18,891 bases of DNA from Lachnospiraceae bacterium UBA6452 (GTDB lineage Bacteria > Bacillota > Clostridia > Lachnospirales > Lachnospiraceae), in assembly GCA_002441865.1 (NCBI GenBank), contig DJNY01000027.1, positions 1-18,891 of the forward strand. The letters run 5' to 3'. Below, one piece after another: positions 1 to 7,906 of the stretch. The position numbers and the translations under genes were made by a program. Each line of letters starts with the position of its first letter. Within the stretch, counting starts at the first letter, position 1. Under the pieces are notes generated by a model. It saw only the letters and a program-made list of their open reading frames with translations, was not told the DNA's origin and searched no databases.

Positions 1-195
1 TAATGTGAATAGGTAGATTTGAAGAAAATATTTAGGCGATGTTGTTATATATGTTTGTTTGGAAAAAGAGCGAATTACAAGTGCAGGCAGAGTAATTACC
101 GGATGTACTTTAAGATAAGGAATTGTTAAAGGATACTTATATTAAACGATGGTATCGGCTATTGGCTGGTTTTGAATGAGAATAGGAGGAAAACT

Positions 196-2283
196 ATGGC
201 AATCCCAAAGATTGATGAACAGAATATCGCAGCAGCAATAAAATATATTGATGGACATGGTGTACCAGATAAAAATAAAAGTACACAGTATGTTCTGGTA
301 ACGGAAGAAGGAAAACAATATCCACCGAAATATGTAATCGCAGTTGCAAATCATCTTGCAAACGGGGTGGATATTATAACTGATGGATATAATGCAGTAG
401 AAGCAAAAAATTATTTCGAGACAAGAGGTTATCATATTGAATCCAAGCAGGAAAAGTTTGAATTGACCATTTCGGCTGAGAGCATGGTGTCTACAGACAC
501 CAGGTTTACCATAGATAACTTGTACTATGGTGACAATTACAGACCAATAGATGCTTATTTTGTAAAAGCAGATGGAGAAACAATACGAAGAAGATATAAC
601 AAAGGCGAACGGAGGAATACAAACCAGACATTGCCCAGACTGGCATTTCAGATATTTGAAAGTCAGATAAATAATCTTTCTGATTTAGATTTGGAGCGTT
701 TCCCAATTTGCAGATATACACCAGTGACAGAGACTATATGTGGTATATTTAAAACGGTAGAAGAGTTCTTAAAATATAAGAATTCAATGGAACATTTGAC
801 ATACAGAAGAGAAAATGGTCCTCAGTATGTAATCTATTGCTGGAACCTATTTTCAACATTGTTATTTGTGCAGGAATGCTTAAAAAGATTTGGATATGAA
901 GGCGATAAATTCATTCTTGTGTATCGTGATAAAACAGAGCAGGAAAAGAATCAGGCTGTAACAGATGCCAGTGTTGTGGAAGAAGAGAAAAAAACTGCAA
1001 AAGGCTGTAAAAATCCATATTCAAAAGTATTGCTGGAATCTAAAAACATTATTTTTAGAGGGGCTCCGGGAACAGGAAAGTCATATTTGGCAAAGGAGGT
1101 TGCTGCGGATATTATCAGTGATGGATATACTGACAAATATACAGATCTTTCAGATGAACAGAAAAGGCAAGTCGAATTTGTCCAGTTCCATCCAAGTTAT
1201 GATTATTCAGATTTTGTAGAGGGACTACGTCCTAAAATGAATGATGATGGTACAATGGGATTTCAACTGCAGGATGGAATATTTAAGAAATTTGTAGATA
1301 AAGCCAGAAAGAATTTTGAGGACTCGAAGAAATCTAAAGAAGTAATAGAACAGGAAATATCTGCAAAAGCTGCAATGACTGATTTTTTTGGAAGTATTGA
1401 TTTGGGAGAGGAAACATTCACTACGATTAAGGGTAATAAATTTACGATTGTGAATGTAGATGACAGACATATTGATATATCAATTCCGGGAAATGCTACT
1501 ATTGACAAGCTTAGCCTGAATATAGAAGAATTACGGAAAATGCTTGAATCAGATGTTACATTTGAAAAAGTCAGTGACATTACAAATTTCTTTGGAAAGC
1601 AGTTTGCTACACAGGCATATTCCTATGATTTTGCAATATATAAGGCTATTAAAGCAAGAAAGATTGAAAAGCAGGCATTGGCGGCAACTCCAGAAACGCA
1701 GAAAAAGTATATATTTATCATTGATGAGATTAATCGTGGAGAAATTTCAAAAATATTAGGAGAACTCTTTTTCTCAATAGATCCTGGCTACAGGGGAAAA
1801 GCAGGAGAGGTAGCCACTCAGTATTCTAATATGCATTCAGATCCAAATGAGAAATTTTATATACCGGAGAATGTGTATATCATTGGAACCATGAATGATA
1901 TTGATAGGTCTGTTGACAATTTTGATTTTGCCATGCGTAGACGATTCCGGTTTGTTGAGATAAGGGCAGAAGATACTCAGGATATGCTTGAATCATTAGA
2001 GGACGAAGTGCTTAAGACAGAGGCTATTGCAAGGATGGATAAGCTTAATGCAGAAATTATTCGTGTGCCGGATTTGAATGAGAACTATCAGATAGGTGCC
2101 TCTTATTTCCTAAAGCTTAAAGTATTGGGATTTGATGATCTGTGGACAGACTATTTACAGCCATTATTGCAGGATTATGTACGTGGACTTAATGATGAAG
2201 AAGACTGTATGAGGCGATTTGCCAGAGCGTATGGCTACAAAACTTCGGTTGAAGGTGATTCAGATGAAGCAGCTGCTAATTAA
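196..2283 (+). CDS. mcrB: McrB-like AAA+ NTPase of a type IV (McrBC) restriction system
   Basis: This is the motor subunit of a modification-dependent restriction enzyme. In the McrBC family, McrB binds modified DNA and uses GTP hydrolysis to translocate, while McrC cuts. The 695-residue protein has a Walker A motif GAPGTGKS at residues 289-296, a Walker B IFIIDE at 506-511, and a McrB-type signature MNDIDRS at 566-572 followed by an RRRFRF arginine stretch. The first 75 residues (YPPKYVIAVANH motif) resemble the N-terminal head domain of ScoMcrA-like restriction proteins. Residues about 77-260 are unrecognised and may read the modification. ATG 196 is chosen because AGGAGG lies 6 bases upstream; an in-frame TTG at 172 is less likely. 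The gene overlaps mcrC by 20 bases, which suggests translational coupling. The motor assignment is secure; the target modification cannot be read from sequence. Confidence 0.93.
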   Translation: MAIPKIDEQNIAAAIKYIDGHGVPDKNKSTQYVLVTEEGKQYPPKYVIAVANHLANGVDIITDGYNAVEAKNYFETRGYHIESKQEKFELTISAESMVSTDTRFTIDNLYYGDNYRPIDAYFVKADGETIRRRYNKGERRNTNQTLPRLAFQIFESQINNLSDLDLERFPICRYTPVTETICGIFKTVEEFLKYKNSMEHLTYRRENGPQYVIYCWNLFSTLLFVQECLKRFGYEGDKFILVYRDKTEQEKNQAVTDASVVEEEKKTAKGCKNPYSKVLLESKNIIFRGAPGTGKSYLAKEVAADIISDGYTDKYTDLSDEQKRQVEFVQFHPSYDYSDFVEGLRPKMNDDGTMGFQLQDGIFKKFVDKARKNFEDSKKSKEVIEQEISAKAAMTDFFGSIDLGEETFTTIKGNKFTIVNVDDRHIDISIPGNATIDKLSLNIEELRKMLESDVTFEKVSDITNFFGKQFATQAYSYDFAIYKAIKARKIEKQALAATPETQKKYIFIIDEINRGEISKILGELFFSIDPGYRGKAGEVATQYSNMHSDPNEKFYIPENVYIIGTMNDIDRSVDNFDFAMRRRFRFVEIRAEDTQDMLESLEDEVLKTEAIARMDKLNAEIIRVPDLNENYQIGASYFLKLKVLGFDDLWTDYLQPLLQDYVRGLNDEEDCMRRFARAYGYKTSVEGDSDEAAAN

Positions 2284-3580
2284 GGATAATCAGTATAGGG
2301 CAAAGTCTGATTTTGATGAGGTCAGAGATGTTGTAAATTCTGTTGCTGACAAGACATTGGCTGAATTGGAAAAAGAAGGGGTATTTGTATTTCCTTCATC
2401 GGTTCGAGAAGCAGAGGATTTGACAAATGATCAGATGATTTTACAGGGCTGCAATGATATGTATATTTCCGGAAATGTAATGGGGTTTTTAGGAGTAGAT
2501 AATCAGAGAATTGTTATTGAATCCCGGTTTAGCAGAGGTGAAAGAGACTATTTCTTTCAGTATTTGCTTGAAAGAGTTCTTAAATTCCCGAATTTTATAA
2601 ACCTTGAGACAAGTGCAAATCAGGATGACAGAGTATGCAGTCTGCTTCTCTTCTTATTTCCGAGATATTTGCGGGAAGCAATGAGAAAAGGACTTTTCAA
2701 GACATATACTCGTAGACAGTATAATGATGGGAATGTCAGAGGTTCTGTTGATGTTGCAAGACATATTAAAAAGAATACACCATTTATCGGAAATATTGCA
2801 TATTCACAGAGAGAGTATTCATATGACAATTATTTGATGGAATTGGTGCGTCATACAATTGAGTACATTAAGGGGAAAAATTGTGGAAGAATGCTCCTTG
2901 GCACTATAAAGGAGGAAGTAGCCCGGGTTATCCAGGCAACAAATGGATACAGGGCAGGAGACAGAAGAAAAGTAATTGATAGCAACACAAAAAATGTGGT
3001 AAGACACGCCTATTATCATGAGTATCGTTCTCTTCAGCAATTGTGCATTTTGATCCTTAGAAATGAGCAGCATCAGTACGGAAATGGGACACGAAATGTA
3101 TATGGAATCTTGTTTGATGGTGCATGGTTATGGGAAGAGTATGTTAATACACTGATTGGGGATGTGTTTTATCATCCTAAGAATAAGGTGGGAGATGGAG
3201 CACAACGTTTATTTGCAGGTGGCTTTGGCTTGATTTATCCTGATTTTATAGGAAAAGACAATAGAGAACGGATTATTGCTGATGCAAAGTATAAACCGCT
3301 TAATAATATAAGCGGTAAGGATTATTTGCAAATTTTGGCATATATGTTCAGATTTGATGCCAGACAGGGATTTTATATTTATCCGGAAGCTGGAAATATA
3401 GATAGTCAAAGTTTTCTGTTAAATAGGGGCGTGACTTATGAAGATAATGTTTATCCAAGAGAGGATATTAAAGTGACAAAGTGTGGAATTAAGATACCTC
3501 AAGGCGCAGCAGATTATGCAGATTTCATTATTCAAATGCAACAAGAAGAACAGTCATTTAAGGAGAGGATTTTACGGTAA
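2264..3580 (+). CDS. mcrC: McrC-like endonuclease subunit of the McrBC system
   Basis: This is the nuclease partner of the upstream McrB-like motor. The 438-residue protein has the N-terminal McrC region and a C-terminal PD-(D/E)xK nuclease core. The visible catalytic residues are Asp327 in IYPDFI and the pair Asp340 and Lys342 in IIADAKYK, so the active site looks intact. ATG 2264 lies inside the end of mcrB and is preceded by GAAGGTG at good spacing. The longer reading from 2219 lacks a comparable ribosome binding site and extends further into mcrB. The stop is 13 bases before the next gene, so the AlkZ-related gene is probably in the same transcript. No DNA methyltransferase or specificity subunit lies nearby, which fits a type IV enzyme. 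Confidence 0.92.
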   Translation: MKQLLIKDNQYRAKSDFDEVRDVVNSVADKTLAELEKEGVFVFPSSVREAEDLTNDQMILQGCNDMYISGNVMGFLGVDNQRIVIESRFSRGERDYFFQYLLERVLKFPNFINLETSANQDDRVCSLLLFLFPRYLREAMRKGLFKTYTRRQYNDGNVRGSVDVARHIKKNTPFIGNIAYSQREYSYDNYLMELVRHTIEYIKGKNCGRMLLGTIKEEVARVIQATNGYRAGDRRKVIDSNTKNVVRHAYYHEYRSLQQLCILILRNEQHQYGNGTRNVYGILFDGAWLWEEYVNTLIGDVFYHPKNKVGDGAQRLFAGGFGLIYPDFIGKDNRERIIADAKYKPLNNISGKDYLQILAYMFRFDARQGFYIYPEAGNIDSQSFLLNRGVTYEDNVYPREDIKVTKCGIKIPQGAADYADFIIQMQQEEQSFKERILR

Positions 3581-3593
3581 AGAGGTGTGTATT

Positions 3594-4325
3594 ATGGATA
3601 ACGAGTCAGGTAAATGGATTATGCATGGTATGGAATGGGACAACCTAGATTGCATTCATTCTGTAGATGAAGCAATCAAGTATATAAATGAACTTGGGTT
3701 TTTACCATTATTTAAGAATGACATAGATGGTTTTTCACTTGAAGAAAGAACTGTTCCAGAGTACTGGTGGAGTGATGAACCAGAGATTGATCCATGGATG
3801 TGGCGGGCTATTATAGCAAAGCGGCATGATATCGTCTATGGAAAGTTCTTTGATAAGAAGGCAGGATTTATATCAAAAAAGTGGCTTCCTGTATTTGCTA
3901 ATTATCGCCGGGATGGATATGATTTTGATGCATTATATGATGATGGGAAAGCACCTAATAAGCATAAAAAGATAATGGCCAATTTTATGGAAAATAATGC
4001 TGATTCAGAGATTTATTCCAATGAATTGAAAAAACAAGCTGGATTTGGTAAGGATGGAGAAAAGGGATTTGATGGTGCAATAACGAATCTTATGATGCAG
4101 ACCTATCTGTGCAACTGCGATTTTAAGAAGAGAGTGAATAAGAGAGGCATTGAATATGGATGGGATGTTGCAGTGTATTCATCCATTGAGCATATCTATG
4201 GATACGATTATGTGACTTCCTGTTATAAAGATAATCCGCAGGATTCATGGAAACAGCTTGTAGACTATATGCATGAGATGTATCCGGAGGCAACGGATAA
4301 GCAGATAAGGAAGATATTAAAGTAA
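3594..4325 (+). CDS. AlkZ-related protein of unknown activity
   Basis: The 243-residue protein has an aromatic N-terminal half with WWSDEPEIDPWMWR near residue 60, then YGKFFDKKAGFISKKWLP, and a C-terminal region rich in helices and charged residues. This pattern recalls short proteins annotated as AlkZ-related in Clostridia. AlkZ (YcaQ) enzymes are DNA glycosylases that unhook interstrand crosslinks. The match here is from memory of the family, and I cannot identify a catalytic motif, so glycosylase activity is only a possibility. ATG 3594 has AGAGGTG 6 bases upstream; the longer frame from 3483 would overlap mcrC by about 100 bases and is not preferred. Position directly after mcrC suggests a defence or DNA-damage role in the same transcript. 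There is no signal peptide or membrane segment. Confidence 0.6.
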   Translation: MDNESGKWIMHGMEWDNLDCIHSVDEAIKYINELGFLPLFKNDIDGFSLEERTVPEYWWSDEPEIDPWMWRAIIAKRHDIVYGKFFDKKAGFISKKWLPVFANYRRDGYDFDALYDDGKAPNKHKKIMANFMENNADSEIYSNELKKQAGFGKDGEKGFDGAITNLMMQTYLCNCDFKKRVNKRGIEYGWDVAVYSSIEHIYGYDYVTSCYKDNPQDSWKQLVDYMHEMYPEATDKQIRKILK

Positions 4326-4352
4326 TACAGGCATGGATAAGGAGGTGCCACA

Positions 4353-5417
4353 ATGCCATTTAAGATTGTTCGCAACGATATAACAAGAGTAAAAGCAGAT
4401 GTAATTGTGAATACTGCCAATCCCAATCCGATATGTGCAAGTGGCACGGACTTGGCAATATATGAGGCAGCAGGAAAAGAAAAGCTTCTCGCAGAAAGAG
4501 CAGGTATTGGTAAGATTGCAAGAGGTGATATTGCTGTCACTTGTGCATATAATCTAAAGGCAAAATATATTATTCATACAGTAGGACCAGTATGGACGGA
4601 TGGATTGCATCAGGAATTTGATATCCTTGAGAATTGTTATCGTAAATCATTGCAAAAAGCATTGGAACTTAAGTGTGAGAGCATTGCCTTTCCATTAATT
4701 TCGACAGGAGTATATGGATTTCCGAAGGATAAGGCATTGCAAATTGCTGTGTCAGTATTCAGTCAGTTTCTTATCGAAAATGAGATTGAAATCATACTAG
4801 TAGTATTTGATAAAAGGTCTTTTCAGCTTTCAGGTCAGATTGTAGGTGATATTGATTCCTACATAGATGCTAATTATGTCAGGGAAAGTCATAGAAAAGA
4901 ATATCCAGTGCAAAGCAGAAGCAACGCCCGCATGAGAGAATTGTCAGAGGAAGCGTTCTATGAGGAGATGCTTCAAAGAGAGGCAGAAGATAACTATCCA
5001 CTTGAGGAAGATACAGGGTTATCAGAGCCTTGTATGCTGTCAGCAGACATTTCTTTGGAAGACCAGCTTGCAAATATCGGAGTTTCATTTCATGACAAAT
5101 TATTTGAGCTGATCGATGAAGCACATCTTGATAATAAGGATGTGTGGAAACGGGCAAACCTTGATAGAAAACATTTTTCAAAGATTCAATGTGACCATAA
5201 TTATCATCCAAAGAAGAAGACTGTGATGGCACTCTGTATTGCACTGCAGCTTGATCTGGAACAGTCGAAAGATTTACTTGCCAGAGCGGACTGGGCATTC
5301 AGTCCAAGCAGTAAGGTGGATCTGATTGTACAGAAGGCAATAATAGATAAGCAGTATGATATTATGCAGTTGAATGTGACTTTATTTAAGTACACGAATG
5401 AAATTCTTGGAGTATAG
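4353..5417 (+). CDS. Macro-domain protein with C-terminal helix-turn-helix-like domain
   Basis: Macro domains bind ADP-ribose, and many remove it from proteins, nucleic acids or O-acetyl-ADP-ribose. Residues 1 to about 175 form the macro domain, with VNTANP, SGTDLAIYEAAG, KYIIHTVGPVW and PLISTGVYGFPKD. The usual glycine-rich loop is altered to ASGTDLAI. A charged linker (about 176-240) leads to a C-terminal helical domain of about 110 residues containing DRKHFSKIQ and HPKKKTVMALCIALQLDLEQSKDLL-like features, an arrangement like XRE helix-turn-helix domains. The start at 4353 has AAGGAGGTG 5 bases upstream. It lies 27 bases after the AlkZ-related gene and 13 before a small gene, so all are probably co-transcribed. 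No DarT-like toxin partner is visible, so calling it a DarG antitoxin is not supported. Confidence 0.85.
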   Translation: MPFKIVRNDITRVKADVIVNTANPNPICASGTDLAIYEAAGKEKLLAERAGIGKIARGDIAVTCAYNLKAKYIIHTVGPVWTDGLHQEFDILENCYRKSLQKALELKCESIAFPLISTGVYGFPKDKALQIAVSVFSQFLIENEIEIILVVFDKRSFQLSGQIVGDIDSYIDANYVRESHRKEYPVQSRSNARMRELSEEAFYEEMLQREAEDNYPLEEDTGLSEPCMLSADISLEDQLANIGVSFHDKLFELIDEAHLDNKDVWKRANLDRKHFSKIQCDHNYHPKKKTVMALCIALQLDLEQSKDLLARADWAFSPSSKVDLIVQKAIIDKQYDIMQLNVTLFKYTNEILGV

Positions 5418-5430
5418 GAGCAAGATTGAT

Positions 5431-5708
5431 ATGTGGAATGACATATATAAATCGAATTCTATTGGCAGTGAGGGCGGCACGATTATTGCAGATGAGGAAT
5501 ATAAAGAATCGTGTAGGATAACCTTGGAAAGATATGATGCAATTACATGTGGTGTATATGGATGTATGATGCATACAGCTTTTTGTGATAAAAGTCATAG
5601 TCAGGAAGTATTTGATAATATGAAAAAGACTTGCAGGAATTCATAGATAAGGATACAACAGCGGATGAAGAAGGTATTTTCTATGAAGAGTTTACAAGTA
5701 ACTATTGA
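5431..5708 (+). CDS. Small uncharacterised protein, apparently frameshifted near its end
   Basis: I do not recognise this family. The uninterrupted frame runs 5431-5646 (71 residues, starting MWNDIYKSN). At the A run 5623-5627 the reading could shift by one base into a frame that continues DLQEFIDKD to GIFYEEFTSNY and stops at 5708. Restoring one A would give a continuous 92-residue acidic protein. The tail reads like real protein, with no rare codons or early stops, so a one-base deletion or sequencing slip is likely. GAAAAAG is a poor programmed slippery site. AGGAG lies 10 bases before ATG 5431. The gene follows the macro gene by 13 bases and a terminator follows at 5722, so it is the last gene of that transcript. 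The protein is soluble, with no signal peptide seen. Confidence 0.6.
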
Positions 5709-5721
5709 TTAGTAAATGTTA

Positions 5722-5757
5722 CGTCGGTACTCATAGTATCGGCGTTTATTTTTTATC
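5722..5757 (+). terminator. Rho-independent terminator ending the mcrBC-macro transcript
   Basis: A 10-bp stem (CGTCGGTACT with AGTATCGGCG, two G-U pairs) closes a CAT loop, and a T-rich run follows at 5745-5757. It lies 13 bases after the restored stop of the small gene and separates the first transcript from the ADP-ribosylglycohydrolase gene. Confidence 0.88.
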
Positions 5758-5863
5758 TTAAAAGTGTCGCCGGGACAGCGACCATATGAAGATGCTTTTC
5801 AATTATACTCATATTGTAACAGAGAAAGAGAGGTGCCGGAGTAATCCGAGGATTGGGGCATAT

Positions 5864-7192
5864 ATGTACGGAGCGATTTTAGGAGATATTATTGGAAGTC
5901 CGTTTGAGTTTGACAGAGGAGATAAGACAAAGAACTTTGAGTTGTTTAGTAAAGGCTGTGGCTTTACAGATGATTCTGTTATGACAATAGCGGTTGGAGA
6001 AGCTCTTCTTGCAGTCGGATCGGAAGCTACAGTAAAGGAAATTGAAGAGGCAGTAGTATCAAATATGCAGGATTGGGGAAGAAGATATCCACATGCAGGT
6101 TATGGTGGAAAGTTCAGACACTGGCTTAAAGAAAAAAGTCCGAAGCCATACGGAAGCTATGGAAATGGTTCCGCCATGAGAGTGTCAGCAGCAGGATGGC
6201 TTTATGATTCGATGGAAAGAACCAGAGAGGTAGCAAGAGCAACAGCAAATGTGACACATAATCATCCGGAAGGAATTAAGGGGGCAGAGGCAATAGCAAG
6301 TGCAATATACATGGCAAGGAATGACTCTTCAAAGGAAGAAATCAAAGAGTATATCGAGAGGGAGTTTCATTATAACCTTGATAGAACACTTGATGAGATC
6401 AGACCAGGATATCACATGGATGAGACTTGTCAGAGAACAGTACCGGAGGCGATTATAGCATTTTTGGAATCCAAAGATTTTGAGGATGCAGTGCGTAATG
6501 CAGTATCACTTGGTGGAGATACAGATACGCTTGGAGCCATTACAGGAAGTATTGCAGAAGCATTTTATGGAATTCCGGCAGTGTTGATTGCAGAGTGTAA
6601 AAGTCGGATTGATAAGGGACTGATGACGGATGTTCTTGGGGAGTTTGCTCATGTAATTGGCAGGGATGTGAATACTCATTCTGATGATAGGGATGGGACA
6701 CAGGTAAATCAGATGATTGAGGCAGCAATTGATCAGTACTATGTTCAGCAGGATAAAAATGGGATGCTGTTATTTATGGAAGTCATGGTAACAAGAATGC
6801 AGCAGGCAGGAGAATTTGTGGTGCCTTATATTACTGAAGATTCTTTTGTGTCGGATGAACAGATAAACAAAGTAAAGGCTGGTGATACAATTTCGCTTGA
6901 TCATGATGTAAGACTTAAAATGGAAACTGTGAAAGATGCTGATGAAAAAGAATGGATTGGAGTATTTACATCCTCTGTGGAAATGCATAAGGGCTCCGCT
7001 GGAAATGTTCAGATGAATCAGTCTATTGAATCAATCCTTCGTCTGGCACTTAACTGGGAACAGATAAATGGAATCGTGATCAATCCATTTGGTAAGTATA
7101 TTCAGATGACAAAGAAAATGATAGAGCTTTTAATCAACGGATATGAATATTATGAGAATGAAAGGAAGAGCAAAGATGATGAGAACAATTAA
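5864..7192 (+). CDS. ADP-ribosylglycohydrolase fused to an SseB-like domain
   Basis: This 442-residue protein should remove ADP-ribose from a modified target using two metal ions. Residues 1 to about 265 are a DraG/ARH-type domain: AILGDIIGSPFEF at the start, the metal-binding TDDS at 35-38, GNGSAMR, NHPEG, and the second metal site GGDTDT with Asp219 and Asp221. All key acidic residues are present. The remaining 170 residues resemble SseB family proteins, including LLFMEVMVTRM, VVPYI, WIGVFTS and GIVINPFGKYI. SseB domains are of unclear function. The start at 5864 fits the family (MYGAILGD); a longer frame from 5786 adds 26 unlike residues. The ribosome binding site is weak (GAGGATTGGGG). 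A TATACT sequence at 5804-5809 could be a -10 element. The gene overlaps the SIMPL gene by 17 bases. Confidence 0.88.
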   Translation: MYGAILGDIIGSPFEFDRGDKTKNFELFSKGCGFTDDSVMTIAVGEALLAVGSEATVKEIEEAVVSNMQDWGRRYPHAGYGGKFRHWLKEKSPKPYGSYGNGSAMRVSAAGWLYDSMERTREVARATANVTHNHPEGIKGAEAIASAIYMARNDSSKEEIKEYIEREFHYNLDRTLDEIRPGYHMDETCQRTVPEAIIAFLESKDFEDAVRNAVSLGGDTDTLGAITGSIAEAFYGIPAVLIAECKSRIDKGLMTDVLGEFAHVIGRDVNTHSDDRDGTQVNQMIEAAIDQYYVQQDKNGMLLFMEVMVTRMQQAGEFVVPYITEDSFVSDEQINKVKAGDTISLDHDVRLKMETVKDADEKEWIGVFTSSVEMHKGSAGNVQMNQSIESILRLALNWEQINGIVINPFGKYIQMTKKMIELLINGYEYYENERKSKDDENN

Positions 7193-7844
7193 GGTTACTG
7201 GAAAAGGAAAGATAGCAGTAAAGCCGGATATGATCCGGTTATATGTAAACAAGGAAGAGCTTTGTAAAGAATATGAAGATGCGCTTCGCAGGTCAACAGA
7301 AGATACAGAACAACTCAAGGATTTGTTTGAAAAACTTGGATTTCAGAAAAAAGACCTTAAAACAGTATATTTTAATATCGATACAGAATATGAAAGTTAT
7401 CAGGATAGAGATAATAGTTGGAAGCGAAGATTTGAGGGATATAAGTATACGCACCATATGAAAATAGAGTTTGTATCTGACAACAAAAGGTTGGGACAGG
7501 TGCTATATGCTTTGGCTCATAGTTCATTAAAACCAGAGTTTTCTATTGAATATACGGTAGCCGATGTAGAAAAATGTAAAAATGAGCTGTTACATAAAGC
7601 AATTGAGGATTCTATTCAAAAGGCACAGGTACTTACAACAGCAGCAAATGTGAAACTGGGTGAAATACAGGCAATTGATTATTCATGGGGAGAGATAAAT
7701 TTCGTAACAAAGCCATTGAATGAAATGAGATTAATGGGGGATTCTCAATGTGTTATGAGTGCACCGGGAACATATGATATAGATATTGAGGCAGACAATA
7801 TAAATGTTACCGATACAGTTACTGTAGTCTGGACAATATATTAG
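7176..7844 (+). CDS. SIMPL (DUF541) domain protein without signal peptide
   Basis: The 222-residue protein starts MMRTIKVTGKGKI and contains the SIMPL pattern: an N-terminal VTGKGKIAVKPD strand motif, a central helical stretch, and a C-terminal half with KAQVLTTAANVKLGEI. The family was named from a signalling-linked partner and most bacterial members are exported, but the biochemical role is unknown. Here I see no signal peptide or membrane segment, so it is probably cytoplasmic. AGGAAG lies 7 bases before ATG 7176, and the start overlaps the end of the ADP-ribosylglycohydrolase gene by 17 bases, so the two are probably translated together. The frame extends upstream to 7143, but that region has a weaker ribosome binding site and poor similarity to the family start. 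Confidence 0.82.
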   Translation: MMRTIKVTGKGKIAVKPDMIRLYVNKEELCKEYEDALRRSTEDTEQLKDLFEKLGFQKKDLKTVYFNIDTEYESYQDRDNSWKRRFEGYKYTHHMKIEFVSDNKRLGQVLYALAHSSLKPEFSIEYTVADVEKCKNELLHKAIEDSIQKAQVLTTAANVKLGEIQAIDYSWGEINFVTKPLNEMRLMGDSQCVMSAPGTYDIDIEADNINVTDTVTVVWTIY

Positions 7845-7870
7845 GGCTGATAAAATCTGTGGCATTGTGT

Positions 7871-7900
7871 TTGTTGAAGCGAGGTAAATGGTGGTATAAT
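7871..7900 (+). promoter_or_regulatory. Extended -10 promoter
   Basis: TATAAT at 7895-7900 is preceded by TGG, giving an extended -10 motif. TTGTTG at 7871-7876 is a possible -35 box with 18-base spacing. No gene lies between this promoter and the terminator at 7981-8023, so it may drive a short RNA. Confidence 0.5.
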
Positions 7901-7906
7901 TTTATT

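Noticed and set aside
172..195. In-frame TTG start of mcrB at 172
   Set aside because: AGGAGG sits just before ATG 196, and the extra eight residues include the ribosome binding site itself.
1..195. 3' end of an upstream gene at the window start
   Set aside because: All three plus-strand frames reach stop codons within about the first 15 bases, and no minus-strand frame has a supporting motif.
4879..5298. Minus-strand open frame of 139 codons opposite the macro-domain gene
   Set aside because: It is a shadow of the macro gene C-terminal half, with no ribosome binding site or motif.
5620..5630. Programmed -1 frameshift in the small gene
   Set aside because: The site is G AAA AAG rather than a canonical A AAA AAG, and no downstream stimulatory structure is close enough to be convincing.
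4353..5646. DarT-DarG toxin-antitoxin pair
   Set aside because: Only a macro-domain protein is present; the adjacent small protein has no ADP-ribosyltransferase motif.
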